64,000 nt of DNA. Source: an uncultured Flavobacteriales bacterium (lineage in GTDB: Bacteria > Bacteroidota > Bacteroidia > Flavobacteriales_G > Salibacteraceae). This document shows, piece after piece, positions 1 through 9,325 of the stretch (the first letter of the stretch is position 1; each line of letters starts with the position of its first letter). A program made the position numbers and the translations under genes. The notes under the pieces are model-generated. The model ran no database searches. It saw only the letters and a list, made by a program, of their open reading frames with translations, and was not told where the DNA came from. The stretch covers positions 953,799-1,017,798 of the forward strand of contig CALSRJ010000001.1 in the NCBI GenBank assembly GCA_943788725.1. The letters are read 5' to 3'.

Positions 1-2
1 TG

Positions 3-488
3 CACGTAAAGCCAGGAAAGGGAGCGGCATTCGTACGAACCAAGCTAAAAAGCATCAATACAGGAAAGGTCTTAGACCACACGTTTCCTTCCGGAACCAA
101 GATAGAGGAGGTGCGCATCGAACGGCGTCCGTATCAATTCTTGTACAAGGATGAGCAGGGATACCATTTCATGCATTCGGAGACCTTTGAGCAGACTTTT
201 ATCAATGAGCAGTTGATCAATGGCTACCCTTTTCTGAAAGACGGACAGGATGTAGAAATTGTATTTCATGCCGACGAAGAGCGTGCGCTGTTTTGTGACC
301 TACCTCCACGTGTTGAGTTGGAAGTGACCTATACCGAACCAGGAGTGAAGGGTGATACCGCCACCAACACCCTCAAACCGGCGAAATTGGAAACCGGTGC
401 CGAGATCCGCGTGCCCCTCTTTATCAATGAAGGCGACATGATCAAAGTGGATACCCGAGACGGTTCCTACTCTGAGCGCGTAAAATAA
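3..488 (+). CDS. efp: elongation factor P, 5' end cut by window edge
   Basis: Translation factor that binds stalled ribosomes and promotes peptide bonds at consecutive prolines. The reading frame is already open at base 3 ([10 protein letters not shown]), so the gene starts before the window; 161 residues are visible of a family norm near 188. The lysine in PGKG (visible residue 6) aligns with E. coli Lys34, the residue modified in many species; no modifying enzyme is seen here. The OB-fold domains follow and the protein ends in GSYSERVK. An LpxD-like gene starts 2 bases after its stop, the gene order often seen at the end of lipid A clusters in this phylum. Confidence 0.95.
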   Translation, partial: HVKPGKGAAFVRTKLKSINTGKVLDHTFPSGTKIEEVRIERRPYQFLYKDEQGYHFMHSETFEQTFINEQLINGYPFLKDGQDVEIVFHADEERALFCDLPPRVELEVTYTEPGVKGDTATNTLKPAKLETGAEIRVPLFINEGDMIKVDTRDGSYSERVK

Positions 489-490
489 AA

Positions 491-1402
491 ATGAAACTAC
501 TCAAGGCCACCACGCTTGCCGAAGTGGCTGGTCTGATCGGCGCAAAGGCCATCGGATCGGATAGTCTTGCCGTTACTGGAATCAATGAGATCCATGTAGT
601 AGAACCTGGAGACATCGCCTTTGTAGACCACCCCAAGTACTACGCAAAAACACTGGCTTCTGAGGCATCGGTGATCATCATCGATAAAGAAGTTGATTGT
701 CCTGAAGGCAAGGGTTTACTGGTACACCCACACCCGTTTGACGCCTTCAATGAACTTACGAAGCACTTACAAAAGGAGCTCGAAGGAGCTATGAACGCTA
801 CACCCGACATCGACTCCAGTGCTGTGGTTATGCCAGGAGCTCACGTCGGGAAATATGTGACCATAGGTGCCAACACCGTCATTCACCCGGGCGCAGTCAT
901 CTACGACCATTGTGTGGTAGGACAAAACGTGACCATCCATGCGAATGCTGTTATAGGAAGTGATGCCTTCTACTTCAAACGCAAGCCGCATCATCACGAA
1001 AAACTTCGATCAGTGGGCCGCGTAGTGATTGAAGATGACGTCGAAATTGGCGCCGCATGTACCATCGACCGTGGATCTACGTCAGATACAATCATTGGAA
1101 AGGGAAGTAAACTAGACAACCAAGTACACGTTGGCCACGACACGCGCATCGGTGAACGCTGTCTGTTTGCAGCCCAAGTGGGTATTGCAGGATGTGTGGA
1201 GATTGGCGACGGAGTAGTAATGTGGGGACAAGTAGGATGTGCGGCCAATGTCTCCATAGGCGATGGAACGATCATTTACGCCCAATCTGGCATCATTAAG
1301 TCCTTGGAAGCTGGGCAAACCTACTTTGGTAGTCCAGCAGTTGAAGCAAGGGCCAAGATGCGTGAGATCGCCTTGATCGCACAACTATCTCGCAAAAAGT
1401 AG
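491..1402 (+). CDS. LpxD-family UDP-3-O-acylglucosamine N-acyltransferase
   Basis: Left-handed beta-helix acyltransferase of the LpxD family, which adds the N-linked hydroxyacyl chain to the lipid A precursor. Residues 1-95 form the N-terminal uridine-binding type domain; from about residue 100 to 280 hexapeptide repeats follow (for example [33 protein letters not shown]). The family active-site region is visible as [13 protein letters not shown] around residues 211-220. At 303 residues it is shorter than typical LpxD (about 340). Start ATG at 491, 2 bases after efp, so probably co-transcribed. Many Flavobacteriia carry a second lpxD-like gene directly after efp, and this is probably that paralogue; exact substrate is inferred. 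Confidence 0.87.
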   Translation: MKLLKATTLAEVAGLIGAKAIGSDSLAVTGINEIHVVEPGDIAFVDHPKYYAKTLASEASVIIIDKEVDCPEGKGLLVHPHPFDAFNELTKHLQKELEGAMNATPDIDSSAVVMPGAHVGKYVTIGANTVIHPGAVIYDHCVVGQNVTIHANAVIGSDAFYFKRKPHHHEKLRSVGRVVIEDDVEIGAACTIDRGSTSDTIIGKGSKLDNQVHVGHDTRIGERCLFAAQVGIAGCVEIGDGVVMWGQVGCAANVSIGDGTIIYAQSGIIKSLEAGQTYFGSPAVEARAKMREIALIAQLSRKK

Positions 1403-1439
1403 ATCAAAAGGCCTACTTTTAAAGTGATCTTGGCGAATC

Positions 1440-2666
1440 ATGCAAGAGATCAAAGGCAGATCAAATGTGAGGTCTCTCAAAGACTTTAAACTGAGCACTC
1501 TCCTGGAGCTCACGAATGCCATCAATAATAACCTTCCTGAAGAGCGACTCTTTTCCACCTTCGAGTTCATCCTCAAGGATCAACTGAATATTGGCAAAGC
1601 CGCGATCTACCTCAGGCAAGACAACGAGTGGAAAATTCCCTTGAAGTATGGCATTCACAAAGCCGATCTCATCCTAAACATTGAGGAAGAGTTGCGCGCC
1701 GTTTCCGACATTACCGTATTGGATACGGGCGGAGATGGGACAAACCAAAGCTTCGACGTGGTCATCCCCATTTTTCACCAATCGAGTCCACTAGCATATC
1801 TTTTCCTGGGCGACTTAGATGAAGAAGCCCGAGGTGCAAGCCCCATTATCAAGCATTTGAGTTTTATCCAGACCTTGGCTAACATTACCTCTGTAGCGGT
1901 CGAGAACAAACGTTTGGAACGTGAACACATCGAACAAGAGCGCCTAATGCAGGAACTTCACCTCGCGAGTCAGATGCAGGAGATGCTCTTGCCCAAGGTG
2001 CTTCCCAACAACCAATTCTTGCAAGTAGCGGCACATTACAAACCGCATTTAGAAGTAGGCGGCGATTTCTACGACATCATCCAAGTATCCGAAACTGAAA
2101 CGGTCTTTTGCATGGCAGACGTTTCGGGGAAAGGAATGGCAGCAGCGATCATCATGGCGAATTTTCAAGCCAATTTGCGGGCCAACCTAAAGGTCGAAGG
2201 CGACCTGAAACAGGTGATGACAAATTTGAATGACATCGTATGGGACAATGCGATGGGCGAACGCTACATCACCTGCTTTCTAGCAAAATACAACCGCGAG
2301 ACACGCACCTTGGAATACGTAAATGCGGCGCACCCCGCTGCAGTTTTGATCCAAAAGGGTAAGGCAATCGAACTAGGACAAGGATGTGTCGGCATCGGCA
2401 TGTTTGAGAAAATCCCGACAATGGTGCAGGGCGTAGAAATGATCTTACCAGGCACCCTATTCCTCTGCTTTACAGATGGCATATCTGAAACGGAGAATGC
2501 CAAAGAGGAGCAGTTCCAGCAAGATGAAATGATGAAAACCTTCTCAGCTGCAGAGCGGCTAAACATCCCAGAGATCAACCCTTTCATCATACGCCAACTC
2601 GACGGATTCAGAGGGAAAAATCCCTACAGCGACGACGTGGCCTTAGTAAGCTGTCGCTTCGTCTGA
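1440..2666 (+). CDS. GAF-SpoIIE (PP2C-type) serine phosphatase, RsbU-like
   Basis: Cytoplasmic regulator likely to dephosphorylate an anti-sigma-factor antagonist or similar partner. Residues about 20-165 look like a GAF-type sensor domain, followed by a short helical linker with LHLASQMQEMLLPK that is typical just before RsbU/SpoIIE phosphatase domains. The phosphatase domain shows VGGDFYDI near residue 206 and ADVSGKGMAAAIIMANFQ, which carry metal-binding aspartates, and LCFTDGISET near the end. Length 408 residues. No partner STAS or anti-sigma gene is adjacent, so the pathway is unknown. Its 3' end overlaps the convergent polymerase gene by 24 bases. Confidence 0.88.
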   Translation: MQEIKGRSNVRSLKDFKLSTLLELTNAINNNLPEERLFSTFEFILKDQLNIGKAAIYLRQDNEWKIPLKYGIHKADLILNIEEELRAVSDITVLDTGGDGTNQSFDVVIPIFHQSSPLAYLFLGDLDEEARGASPIIKHLSFIQTLANITSVAVENKRLEREHIEQERLMQELHLASQMQEMLLPKVLPNNQFLQVAAHYKPHLEVGGDFYDIIQVSETETVFCMADVSGKGMAAAIIMANFQANLRANLKVEGDLKQVMTNLNDIVWDNAMGERYITCFLAKYNRETRTLEYVNAAHPAAVLIQKGKAIELGQGCVGIGMFEKIPTMVQGVEMILPGTLFLCFTDGISETENAKEEQFQQDEMMKTFSAAERLNIPEINPFIIRQLDGFRGKNPYSDDVALVSCRFV

Positions 2667-4127
2667 TTTGTCTTTGTGGTACACCTCTATTGCTACCAAG
2701 ATGGCGATAAACCCCCAGAATGGAATATTGGCCTTATCCAGGTCTAAGTAGTTGTTGAGTACACCGTGCACGATGTAGGTCACAAAGCCCAAAAATGACC
2801 CCATAAGCACCAATCGCATCTCACGCGATCGTGTAACGTAGTAGACCACAATGAACTTGTAGACAGAGATGACGATGACCAATAACAGGGTCACCAGTCC
2901 AAGCACACCCATTTCAGCCAGTGGACCGAAGTATTCACTATGTGCATTTCCCAGATCGCCAAAATTGGTGCTGATGATCGTCAATTGTGACGAGTGTTGA
3001 TAGGGTGCGTAGTAGAACTTATAAGTACCCGGTCCGAAACCGAAAACCGGACGTTCTTCAAACATTCGGAGTGCGGCGCTCCAGCGATTGATGCGTTCGA
3101 GGTTACTCGCGTCAGTCGCCACATTGGAAATGGAGCTGACGTGCTCAGACAGGTCGTCCGATGAATCTTGACGATTCTTCTCCAGCTTCATCATCACCTG
3201 CTCCTCAAAAACGAAGTACCCACCTACACTTCCCAAGGCAATCAAGCCTACGATCCACCAGCGCACTTTGATTTGAACCAAAATGAAAAGCACCAAAACG
3301 CCGGCAAGGCTCACCCATGCCGCGCGCGTATAAGAAAGAATGATGGCCAAGGTCATGATCGCTATCAATACGCTCACTACAATCTTCGTGTTGAGGCTCA
3401 AGTTTTTACTCCACAGGTAAGCCCACATCAGTGGGTAGACCATGGCCAGAATAGCCCCGTAACTCGTGTGGTCTTTGAAGAAAGGTTGCATCACCCAGTG
3501 CGCAGGTTTCTGGTCAAAATTGTGCGTAGAATGGACGATGATTGTATAGACTGCAACAGCGGTCAGTGGAACGATGAACATCCATACGTAGGGACGGATG
3601 TTGTCCGGATTGCGAAATACCTGCGTGGCTATAAAGTAGAATCCTACCACATACCACAGCTTGGAAAGGAAGAACTTGATCGAGACCAAGGGCTCTTCAC
3701 TCGTGAAACAGGTGATGAGGGTCCAACTGAGGTAAATGCCTATGGCTAGCGTAAGCGGATGCCGCATGACCCGGCTGTCGAAATATCCATCGTGGAAGAC
3801 CCGTAATAAGAACACGAGCATCAGACCGAAGATGAGCGGCTCGGTTGGCAGCGCTAGTCCAAACCCACCTCCTATGTCCTCCACGTTGATGGAGAGCGGT
3901 GTGAGCAAGGTGATCAACAAGAACAGCCAATCCAAACGGAACAAGGCTACACCAACAACCGCCAAAGCGATGGGTATACCTAAAAACCAGAATTGCTCGA
4001 AATAAATAAAACCGCCAAGCGCCACGATAAAGGCGCCTGCAATCAGGTAAAGCAGCCGATGTTTTTGCGTTTCGGTCAAACCAGGATTAGGCCTCGGTCT
4101 TGAACTTCTTGACGTTCTCAATTGCAA
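2643..4127 (-). CDS. O-antigen ligase/polymerase family membrane protein
   Basis: Polytopic inner-membrane protein of the Wzy/WaaL type, expected to polymerise or ligate surface polysaccharide on the periplasmic side. About ten or more hydrophobic segments are visible, with a large soluble loop (about residues 310-400) containing RWSAALRMFEERPVFGFGPGTYKF, split by helices as usual in the family, followed by GNAHSEYF, the conserved loop pattern. No ATG is available: the frame opens with TTG at 4127, and a TTG at 4079, 8 bases after the upstream stop, is an equally plausible start. It ends the minus-strand polysaccharide operon after the chain-length regulator. Confidence 0.85.
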   Translation of the reverse strand: MQLRTSRSSRPRPNPGLTETQKHRLLYLIAGAFIVALGGFIYFEQFWFLGIPIALAVVGVALFRLDWLFLLITLLTPLSINVEDIGGGFGLALPTEPLIFGLMLVFLLRVFHDGYFDSRVMRHPLTLAIGIYLSWTLITCFTSEEPLVSIKFFLSKLWYVVGFYFIATQVFRNPDNIRPYVWMFIVPLTAVAVYTIIVHSTHNFDQKPAHWVMQPFFKDHTSYGAILAMVYPLMWAYLWSKNLSLNTKIVVSVLIAIMTLAIILSYTRAAWVSLAGVLVLFILVQIKVRWWIVGLIALGSVGGYFVFEEQVMMKLEKNRQDSSDDLSEHVSSISNVATDASNLERINRWSAALRMFEERPVFGFGPGTYKFYYAPYQHSSQLTIISTNFGDLGNAHSEYFGPLAEMGVLGLVTLLLVIVISVYKFIVVYYVTRSREMRLVLMGSFLGFVTYIVHGVLNNYLDLDKANIPFWGFIAILVAIEVYHKDKSDEATAY

Positions 4128-5103
4128 TGATGCCCAGTACCGTCAGCAAGAAAGCCGAGAGCGTACTGACCAACACGATCAACCAACGAATAGGATAGGC
4201 TTTCTTCTCAGCTGGCCACGCACGGTTCACGACGAAACTGGTGGTCATCGATTCCTCAGCATCCGCTTTGGTTTCTTCATACTTTGCTCGGAGCAGCGCC
4301 AATTGCTCGCGCTCAAACTCAAGGTTTTCGGTTAGCGAAAGGTATGCCGAGCCGTATTCTGAGAAAATCTCCAGTTTCTTCTCCAGTTCCTTTCGAACCT
4401 TGACATTGTCCTTTGAGATGGCATCGTAGTAGGCTTTGGTCAACTGCTCTACTTCCACCTCGAAGTCTGTAAGACCGCGGCGACGGATTGCCGTGAGCGA
4501 GTCTTCCATGCCTTTCATGTACTCCTGCATCTGCTGGTATTCTTGCTCAATGATTCTGAGTCCCTGCAATGCACGGTCGTGCTGCATTCGGGTACGCACA
4601 AAATCCAAGCGCTGGGAAATGTCATTGGCGATGAGCGCTGCGGTGTCTTTGTTGTGGTCCAGGACATCGATTCGGACCGAGTTGAACTCGGTGCGCTTAA
4701 AGGTGACGTTGTCTTGGTATTCTTTTACGGTATTGGTCAATGCAAACCGCTCATCGTTTTTGATGCCGTAGTGTTGCATCAGGTTGTACTTCTCTCGAAT
4801 GTATCCTTCGATTTCATCCGAATTAAGGATCTGGAGCAATTGCTCTGCCTCCTCTTCTTCACCAAAGGCATTGATGTCTTGCTTTCCACTAAAATCTTCC
4901 GCCATCAAGGATTTTGAAATCGAGTTGGTAGCGGCAGGAAAGAGAATGACGGTGGAGAGGAACTTTTCTTGGATGAGCAGCGAAACGACCGACGATACGA
5001 CGGCAGCTGCGAATGAAATGATGATCAAAGGCTTGCGGTATCGCAAGAGAAACATGATCAGGTTGGTAGAATCGAAATTCTTCTGGTACTCCTTGTCTTG
5101 CAT
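4087..5103 (-). CDS. Wzz/GumC-type polysaccharide chain-length regulator
   Basis: Inner-membrane polysaccharide co-polymerase. I chose the ATG at 5103 (MQDKEYQKNF) over an upstream in-frame start because it places the first membrane helix (PLIIISFAAAVVSSVVSLLI) about 25 residues from the N-terminus as in Wzz proteins. A periplasmic region with long helices, rich in E, K and Q, runs to about residue 290; the second helix (WLIVLVSTLSAFLLTVLGII) is near the C-terminus. No kinase domain follows, so it is a stand-alone Wzz rather than Wzc. It lies between a flippase and a polymerase, which fits a Wzx/Wzy-type pathway. Confidence 0.87.
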   Translation of the reverse strand: MQDKEYQKNFDSTNLIMFLLRYRKPLIIISFAAAVVSSVVSLLIQEKFLSTVILFPAATNSISKSLMAEDFSGKQDINAFGEEEEAEQLLQILNSDEIEGYIREKYNLMQHYGIKNDERFALTNTVKEYQDNVTFKRTEFNSVRIDVLDHNKDTAALIANDISQRLDFVRTRMQHDRALQGLRIIEQEYQQMQEYMKGMEDSLTAIRRRGLTDFEVEVEQLTKAYYDAISKDNVKVRKELEKKLEIFSEYGSAYLSLTENLEFEREQLALLRAKYEETKADAEESMTTSFVVNRAWPAEKKAYPIRWLIVLVSTLSAFLLTVLGIIAIENVKKFKTEA

Positions 5104-5251
5104 CACAGGTTGAATGGGTGTTTTTTGAAGTGGGCAAATGTAGTGCTTTGAAACGGAGAACTGGCCTGTGTAGTGTGCAGTCACTGACATCGACCATCCA
5201 CTCGCAGCTCGCCGAGGCGAACCAAAGGATGGACAGGGCGAACAACCCTCT

Positions 5252-6694
5252 CTACTTTTCCCTCCAAACGGCGAGGCCTTCCTTCAAGTCCACAACGACA
5301 AAAAAGAAAATAACAACGGAAAAAACCGCCGTAATCAGGAGACCATAAAAGGGCAAGAAACCCATCAATCCGAGGATGACAATTGAACCCAAAGTAAGCA
5401 CCCATAGGAGCAAGGACCGAAGCATCCAATTTTTGATCGGCAGGTGATACTTACGCACGGCATATACTCCTTGACTCAAAGCCATGAATCCAAGGCTGAT
5501 AAAACTGGTCATGGCGGCCCCTTCAGATCCCATGGTTGGAATCAACCAAAAGTTGAGGGCCACATTTAAGAACACCGTAAGGAAGGCGATGCGGTTCAAC
5601 CACTTCATGTCGCCAGATGCCGTGATCAAGGTCCCAAAGACGTAGCCTACCGCGAGAAAAACAAAGGAGCCCATCAACCAAGTCAAGCTTTTGGCACTTT
5701 CATCGGCATGGCTGTGGTACAATAGGTCCATTACCCAATCCCCATAAAAATAAGCTAGGATGCAGACCACCCCAGCAGGTGCAATGAGAAAGCGAGCCGC
5801 CTGATCGATCAGCGGTGAAATCTCCGAACGGATACCGTTTTGTTGCAGCAAGCGTGCGAACATGGGCAATAACAATCCAGCATACAGGAAGGCAAAGCTG
5901 TTCCCAGCGTCCAAGATCCTGAACGCCTGGGCGTAAATACCCGCTTCCAATGCTCCGTTAGGTGCCAATCGCTCGAGCATGATGCCGTCAAGTTTGTTGT
6001 AGGCCGTCATCAGGAGGATGAGCAAGGCAAAGGGCCAGGTCTGCCTGGCCATGGCCGTGATGGAAGCCATGCTTACATCGAGCCTCATCCAACGCTTACC
6101 GGCCGGAGTCATCAAAATTGCCAAGACGATGGCAGCGCTGTAGGCCGCAGTTTGAAAGAGCACAAATTGCTCGATCGAGAAATCCTCGCTGCCGAACCAA
6201 AGCGCATAGCCTACTCCTATCACGAGCAGTAATCGGTCGGTAACGCTAAGGATACTGTCTCGAATAAACAGGTGTAATCCGGACAAATTCGCCCGGAACA
6301 TTAACAGAAACACAGAGAGTACGTGGTTGAGCATGAGCCAGCCGATGAAGAACCAATACCTACCCTCAAACCCGAGGGCCAATGCGGCCAATACGGTAAC
6401 CACCATGTAAATCACACCCAAGCCCAGTTTCATCGGTAGCAGCGTAGCCATGTTTTGCAAGCCGGCCTTCTCGTCTTGGGCTACTTTGATCTTCTGGTAA
6501 TTGTTGATTCCCAAGTCGAGCAACACATTGAAAAGAAAAGTGAAATTGAACATCGCATAGAACAGACCGTACTCTTCGGCGCCTACCTCGTTTTGCACAC
6601 CTACCTCAATGCCGAATAGATAAAACGGCTTGACGAGCAGGTTGAGTGCCAGTAGAAAAATCAGGTTGAGGGAAAATTTTCGCTTGCTCTCCAT
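5252..6694 (-). CDS. polysaccharide flippase, MOP/Wzx-like
   Basis: Multi-pass membrane protein of the MOP exporter superfamily, expected to flip lipid-linked sugar repeats across the inner membrane. About 12-14 hydrophobic helices are visible over 480 residues; the N-terminus (FLLALNLLVKPFYLFGIEVG) followed by EYGLFYAMFNFTFLFNVLLD resembles the start of Wzx-type proteins in this phylum. First gene of a minus-strand set with the Wzz-like and polymerase genes (gap of 148 bases to the next start). Divergent from the Kazal-type gene. Substrate unknown. Confidence 0.86.
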   Translation of the reverse strand: MESKRKFSLNLIFLLALNLLVKPFYLFGIEVGVQNEVGAEEYGLFYAMFNFTFLFNVLLDLGINNYQKIKVAQDEKAGLQNMATLLPMKLGLGVIYMVVTVLAALALGFEGRYWFFIGWLMLNHVLSVFLLMFRANLSGLHLFIRDSILSVTDRLLLVIGVGYALWFGSEDFSIEQFVLFQTAAYSAAIVLAILMTPAGKRWMRLDVSMASITAMARQTWPFALLILLMTAYNKLDGIMLERLAPNGALEAGIYAQAFRILDAGNSFAFLYAGLLLPMFARLLQQNGIRSEISPLIDQAARFLIAPAGVVCILAYFYGDWVMDLLYHSHADESAKSLTWLMGSFVFLAVGYVFGTLITASGDMKWLNRIAFLTVFLNVALNFWLIPTMGSEGAAMTSFISLGFMALSQGVYAVRKYHLPIKNWMLRSLLLWVLTLGSIVILGLMGFLPFYGLLITAVFSVVIFFFVVVDLKEGLAVWREK

Positions 6695-6740
6695 CGTTGT
6701 AGATGCGAATTACGTCTAAAACGTAGAAACAAGCTTTACA

Positions 6741-6953
6741 ATGAGATCAATCTTCTATTTGACATTGACCCTCGGGCTTGGCTGTGTTTCGCTTAGCTGC
6801 GACAAGTGCGAAACCACCGAACCGATCGACGACTGCTTCTGCATTCAAGTATATGATCCAGTTTGCGGATGCGATGGGGTTACCTACGGCAATTCTTGCC
6901 AAGCGAACTGTGCTGGCGTACCGGAATACGAGCCTGGGGAATGCGGAAAATGA
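6741..6953 (+). CDS. Kazal-type protease-inhibitor lipoprotein, 70 residues
   Basis: Small exported protein. Residues 1-20 form a signal peptide ending in a lipobox-like LSC, so the mature protein should start at Cys20 as a lipoprotein. The rest has the Kazal cysteine pattern: CFCIQVYDPVCGCDG then VTYGNSCQANCAGV and PGECGK. VYDPVCGCDGVTYGNSC is the canonical Kazal core. Known Kazal domains inhibit serine proteases; the target here is unknown (self-protection, or host or competitor proteases). It stands alone, divergent from the flippase and ending 4 bases from the convergent permease gene. Confidence 0.85.
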   Translation: MRSIFYLTLTLGLGCVSLSCDKCETTEPIDDCFCIQVYDPVCGCDGVTYGNSCQANCAGVPEYEPGECGK

Positions 6954-6957
6954 GCGC

Positions 6958-8034
6958 TTACTTCGGTGCGTTGATGTATAGGTACACCGCCAAGAATCCG
7001 TAGAGTACATTCGGAATCCAAGCTGCGATCAATGGGTCTAACCCCGCGTTGGTTGCATATACCGTAGAAACTTTCATCGCCAGAATATACGTCACCGCAA
7101 GTGCCAAGCCCGCGGCAATGTGGGCGCCGATTCCTCCTCGCACCTTTCTACTGCTCATCGATACGCCGATCAGCGTGAGTATATAGGTTGAAAACGGAAG
7201 CGCGTTTCGGGTGTGCTTTTCAATCAGGTAATACGGAATGTTCGGGGAGCCCTTGATGCGTTGCTCTTCGATGAAAGCATCCAACTCGTTCACGTCCATC
7301 CGTTGGGTGTCCTCCACCCTGCTGGCAAATTCATCTGGCGTAAACGCAAAGGTTGTATCGAGGCTTTTCCCCTCCACTAAATGCTCGCCCCGATCGGTAA
7401 ACGTTCGGATGTAATAATTCTCCAAGACCCAATGCTGGTCTGTCGTATCCCACTTGACGTAATTGGCGAAAATCTTTTTCTTCAATTTCACCCCTTCCCA
7501 CTCCTCAAGGCTGAAGCGGTAGCCGACGTCGCTCTTTGAATTGAATTTGTCGAAATAGATCATTTCTCCCGGCTTGATCTGCTTGTGCACCCCTTGGTTC
7601 AAAGTGCGGTGATAGGTATGAATGTATTCCGACTCGAATTCCATCCTATCCCGATTGGCTTTTGGAACCAAGTAGTTGTTGAGGTAAAAAGAGCCCGCGG
7701 CCAAAATGGTGGCGCTGATGAAGTAAGGCCACATCAGACGACTGAAGCTTACTCCACCGCTCAAAATGGCCACGATCTCTGTTCGGTTGGCCAATTGTGA
7801 GGTGAAAAAGATTACTGCCAGGAAAGTCAGCAGTGGGCTGAAGAGGTTGCCGTAAAACAGTACGAAGTTTTTGTAATAATCCCACAGAATGCCTTTGAGT
7901 GGGGCCTTGGTCCGGATCAGGTCGTCGATCTGTTCGCTGACGTCGAAAATGATGGCGATGGACATGATGAGCGCCAAGATGAATACGAAGGTCAGCAGGA
8001 AGCGCTTGATGATATAGAGGTCGAGTATCTTCAC
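6958..8034 (-). CDS. LptF/LptG (YjgP/YjgQ) family LPS export permease
   Basis: Inner-membrane permease subunit of the Lpt transporter that moves lipopolysaccharide from inner membrane to the periplasmic bridge. N-terminal helices (FLLTFVFILALIMSIAIIF), then the family pattern NLFSPLLTFLAVIFFTSQLA, a periplasmic domain of about residues 120-270, and three C-terminal helices. Length 358 is typical. Start is GTG at 8034, immediately after the TGA of tgt, so translation is probably coupled. Only one LptF/G gene is present; the ABC subunit LptB is not in this window. F versus G cannot be decided by eye. Confidence 0.9.
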   Translation of the reverse strand: MKILDLYIIKRFLLTFVFILALIMSIAIIFDVSEQIDDLIRTKAPLKGILWDYYKNFVLFYGNLFSPLLTFLAVIFFTSQLANRTEIVAILSGGVSFSRLMWPYFISATILAAGSFYLNNYLVPKANRDRMEFESEYIHTYHRTLNQGVHKQIKPGEMIYFDKFNSKSDVGYRFSLEEWEGVKLKKKIFANYVKWDTTDQHWVLENYYIRTFTDRGEHLVEGKSLDTTFAFTPDEFASRVEDTQRMDVNELDAFIEEQRIKGSPNIPYYLIEKHTRNALPFSTYILTLIGVSMSSRKVRGGIGAHIAAGLALAVTYILAMKVSTVYATNAGLDPLIAAWIPNVLYGFLAVYLYINAPK

Positions 8035-9165
8035 TCAGAGGCGTTGGGTGATCTTAGGAACGACGGAATCTTTCCACGATGCGAAATCTCCTGCTAAGAT
8101 ATGTTGTCTCGCCTGCGTTACGAGATCTAGGTAAAATGCGAGGTTGTGAATACTTGTAATCTGTGGTCCGAGCATTTCTCCACTAGCAAATAAGTGCCGC
8201 ACATAAGCACGCGAATAAGCCGAATCCACGTACGCCGTTCCCTTCGGATCGAGCGGGGAGAATTCTTGCTTCCACTTTTGGTTCTTGATATTGAGGATGC
8301 CGTCCCACGTATAGAGCATTCCATGGCGTGCATTGCGCGTTGGCATGACGCAGTCGAACATGTCGATTCCCAATGCGATGCATTCAAGGATGTTCTCTGG
8401 CGTTCCCACACCCATCAGGTAGCGCGGCTTGTCTTTGGGCAAGATGCCGCAAACCAATTCGGTAGATGCGTACATCATATCATGGGGTTCTCCTACAGAG
8501 AGTCCGCCGATGGCATTGCCTTCTCGATCCATGCTCGCGATGAACTCGGCCGACTGCTTCCGCAAATCGTGAAAGACGCTTCCTTGCACAATCGGAAAGA
8601 GCGTTTGACTGTAGCCGTATTTCCCTTCCGTTGCGTCAAAGTGATTGCAGCAACGCTTTAACCAGCGGTGGGTGAGGTGCATGCTGTTCTCGGCATAATC
8701 CTTTTCACAGGGATAGGGCGGACACTCGTCAAAGGCCATGATGATGTCGGCCCCGATTTGACGCTGCACGTCCATGGCGTTTTCGGGCGTGAAAAACTGC
8801 TTTGATCCATCGATGTGCGATTGAAAGGTCACACCCTCCTCCGTTATCTTACGGTTTTGAGCGAGGCTGTATACTTGATAGCCACCACTGTCGGTAAGGA
8901 TCGGGTGATCCCAGCCCATGAAGCGATGCAACCCACCTGCTTCCTCCAAAACGTCCATGCCGGGACGTAAATACAGGTGGTAGGTATTGCCTAGAATGAT
9001 CTGCGCCTTGATGTCGTCCTTTAATTCGCGCTGATGCACCGTCTTCACCGAAGCTACGGTGCCCACCGGCATGAAGATGGGGGTTTGAATCTCACCGTGA
9101 TCAGTGGTAATCTTGCCAGCGCGGGCCGAGGACCCAGGATCCGTATGTTGAAGTTCGAATTTCAC
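8035..9165 (-). CDS. tgt: queuine/preQ1 tRNA-ribosyltransferase
   Basis: Exchanges guanine-34 of GUN-anticodon tRNAs for the queuosine precursor. Visible motifs: LTDSGGYQVYSL (catalytic aspartate region), AFDECPPYP, QGSVFHDLR, GGLSVGEP, and DCVMPTRNARHG with the nucleophilic aspartate. Length 376 matches the family. The usual zinc site CxCxxC before YSRAY is absent: the segment reads PLDPKGTAYVDSAYSRAY, while the later SIHN histidine remains. This looks like a lineage variant rather than decay, because everything else is intact. It is the first gene of the tgt-LptF/G pair. Confidence 0.95.
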   Translation of the reverse strand: MKFELQHTDPGSSARAGKITTDHGEIQTPIFMPVGTVASVKTVHQRELKDDIKAQIILGNTYHLYLRPGMDVLEEAGGLHRFMGWDHPILTDSGGYQVYSLAQNRKITEEGVTFQSHIDGSKQFFTPENAMDVQRQIGADIIMAFDECPPYPCEKDYAENSMHLTHRWLKRCCNHFDATEGKYGYSQTLFPIVQGSVFHDLRKQSAEFIASMDREGNAIGGLSVGEPHDMMYASTELVCGILPKDKPRYLMGVGTPENILECIALGIDMFDCVMPTRNARHGMLYTWDGILNIKNQKWKQEFSPLDPKGTAYVDSAYSRAYVRHLFASGEMLGPQITSIHNLAFYLDLVTQARQHILAGDFASWKDSVVPKITQRL

Positions 9166-9286
9166 GGATGCGAAGGTAAGTTGGGGATTCGGGATTGGAA
9201 ATGGAGGATTTGATCGGATTGCTTCGGAAAGCAGAATTCAATATGAACCGTTCATCCTTAGAATGTGAAACAATACACTTTCGCCA

Positions 9287-9316
9287 TTGCAAACCTCGCG
9301 GAGGTTACCACCTTTG
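9287..9316 (+). promoter_or_regulatory. candidate mutL promoter
   Basis: TTG at 9287-9289 and CACCTTTG at 9309-9316 are separated by 19 bases, matching the spacing of the Bacteroidota -33 TTTG / -7 TAnnTTTG promoter, with an imperfect -7 box. It lies 9 bases before the mutL ATG, so the leader would be very short. Confidence 0.4.
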
Positions 9317-9325
9317 TAGTCTTAC

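Noticed and set aside
3168..3749. Plus-strand frame of 193 codons
   Set aside because: Antisense to the well-supported O-antigen ligase family gene; no domain or start context.
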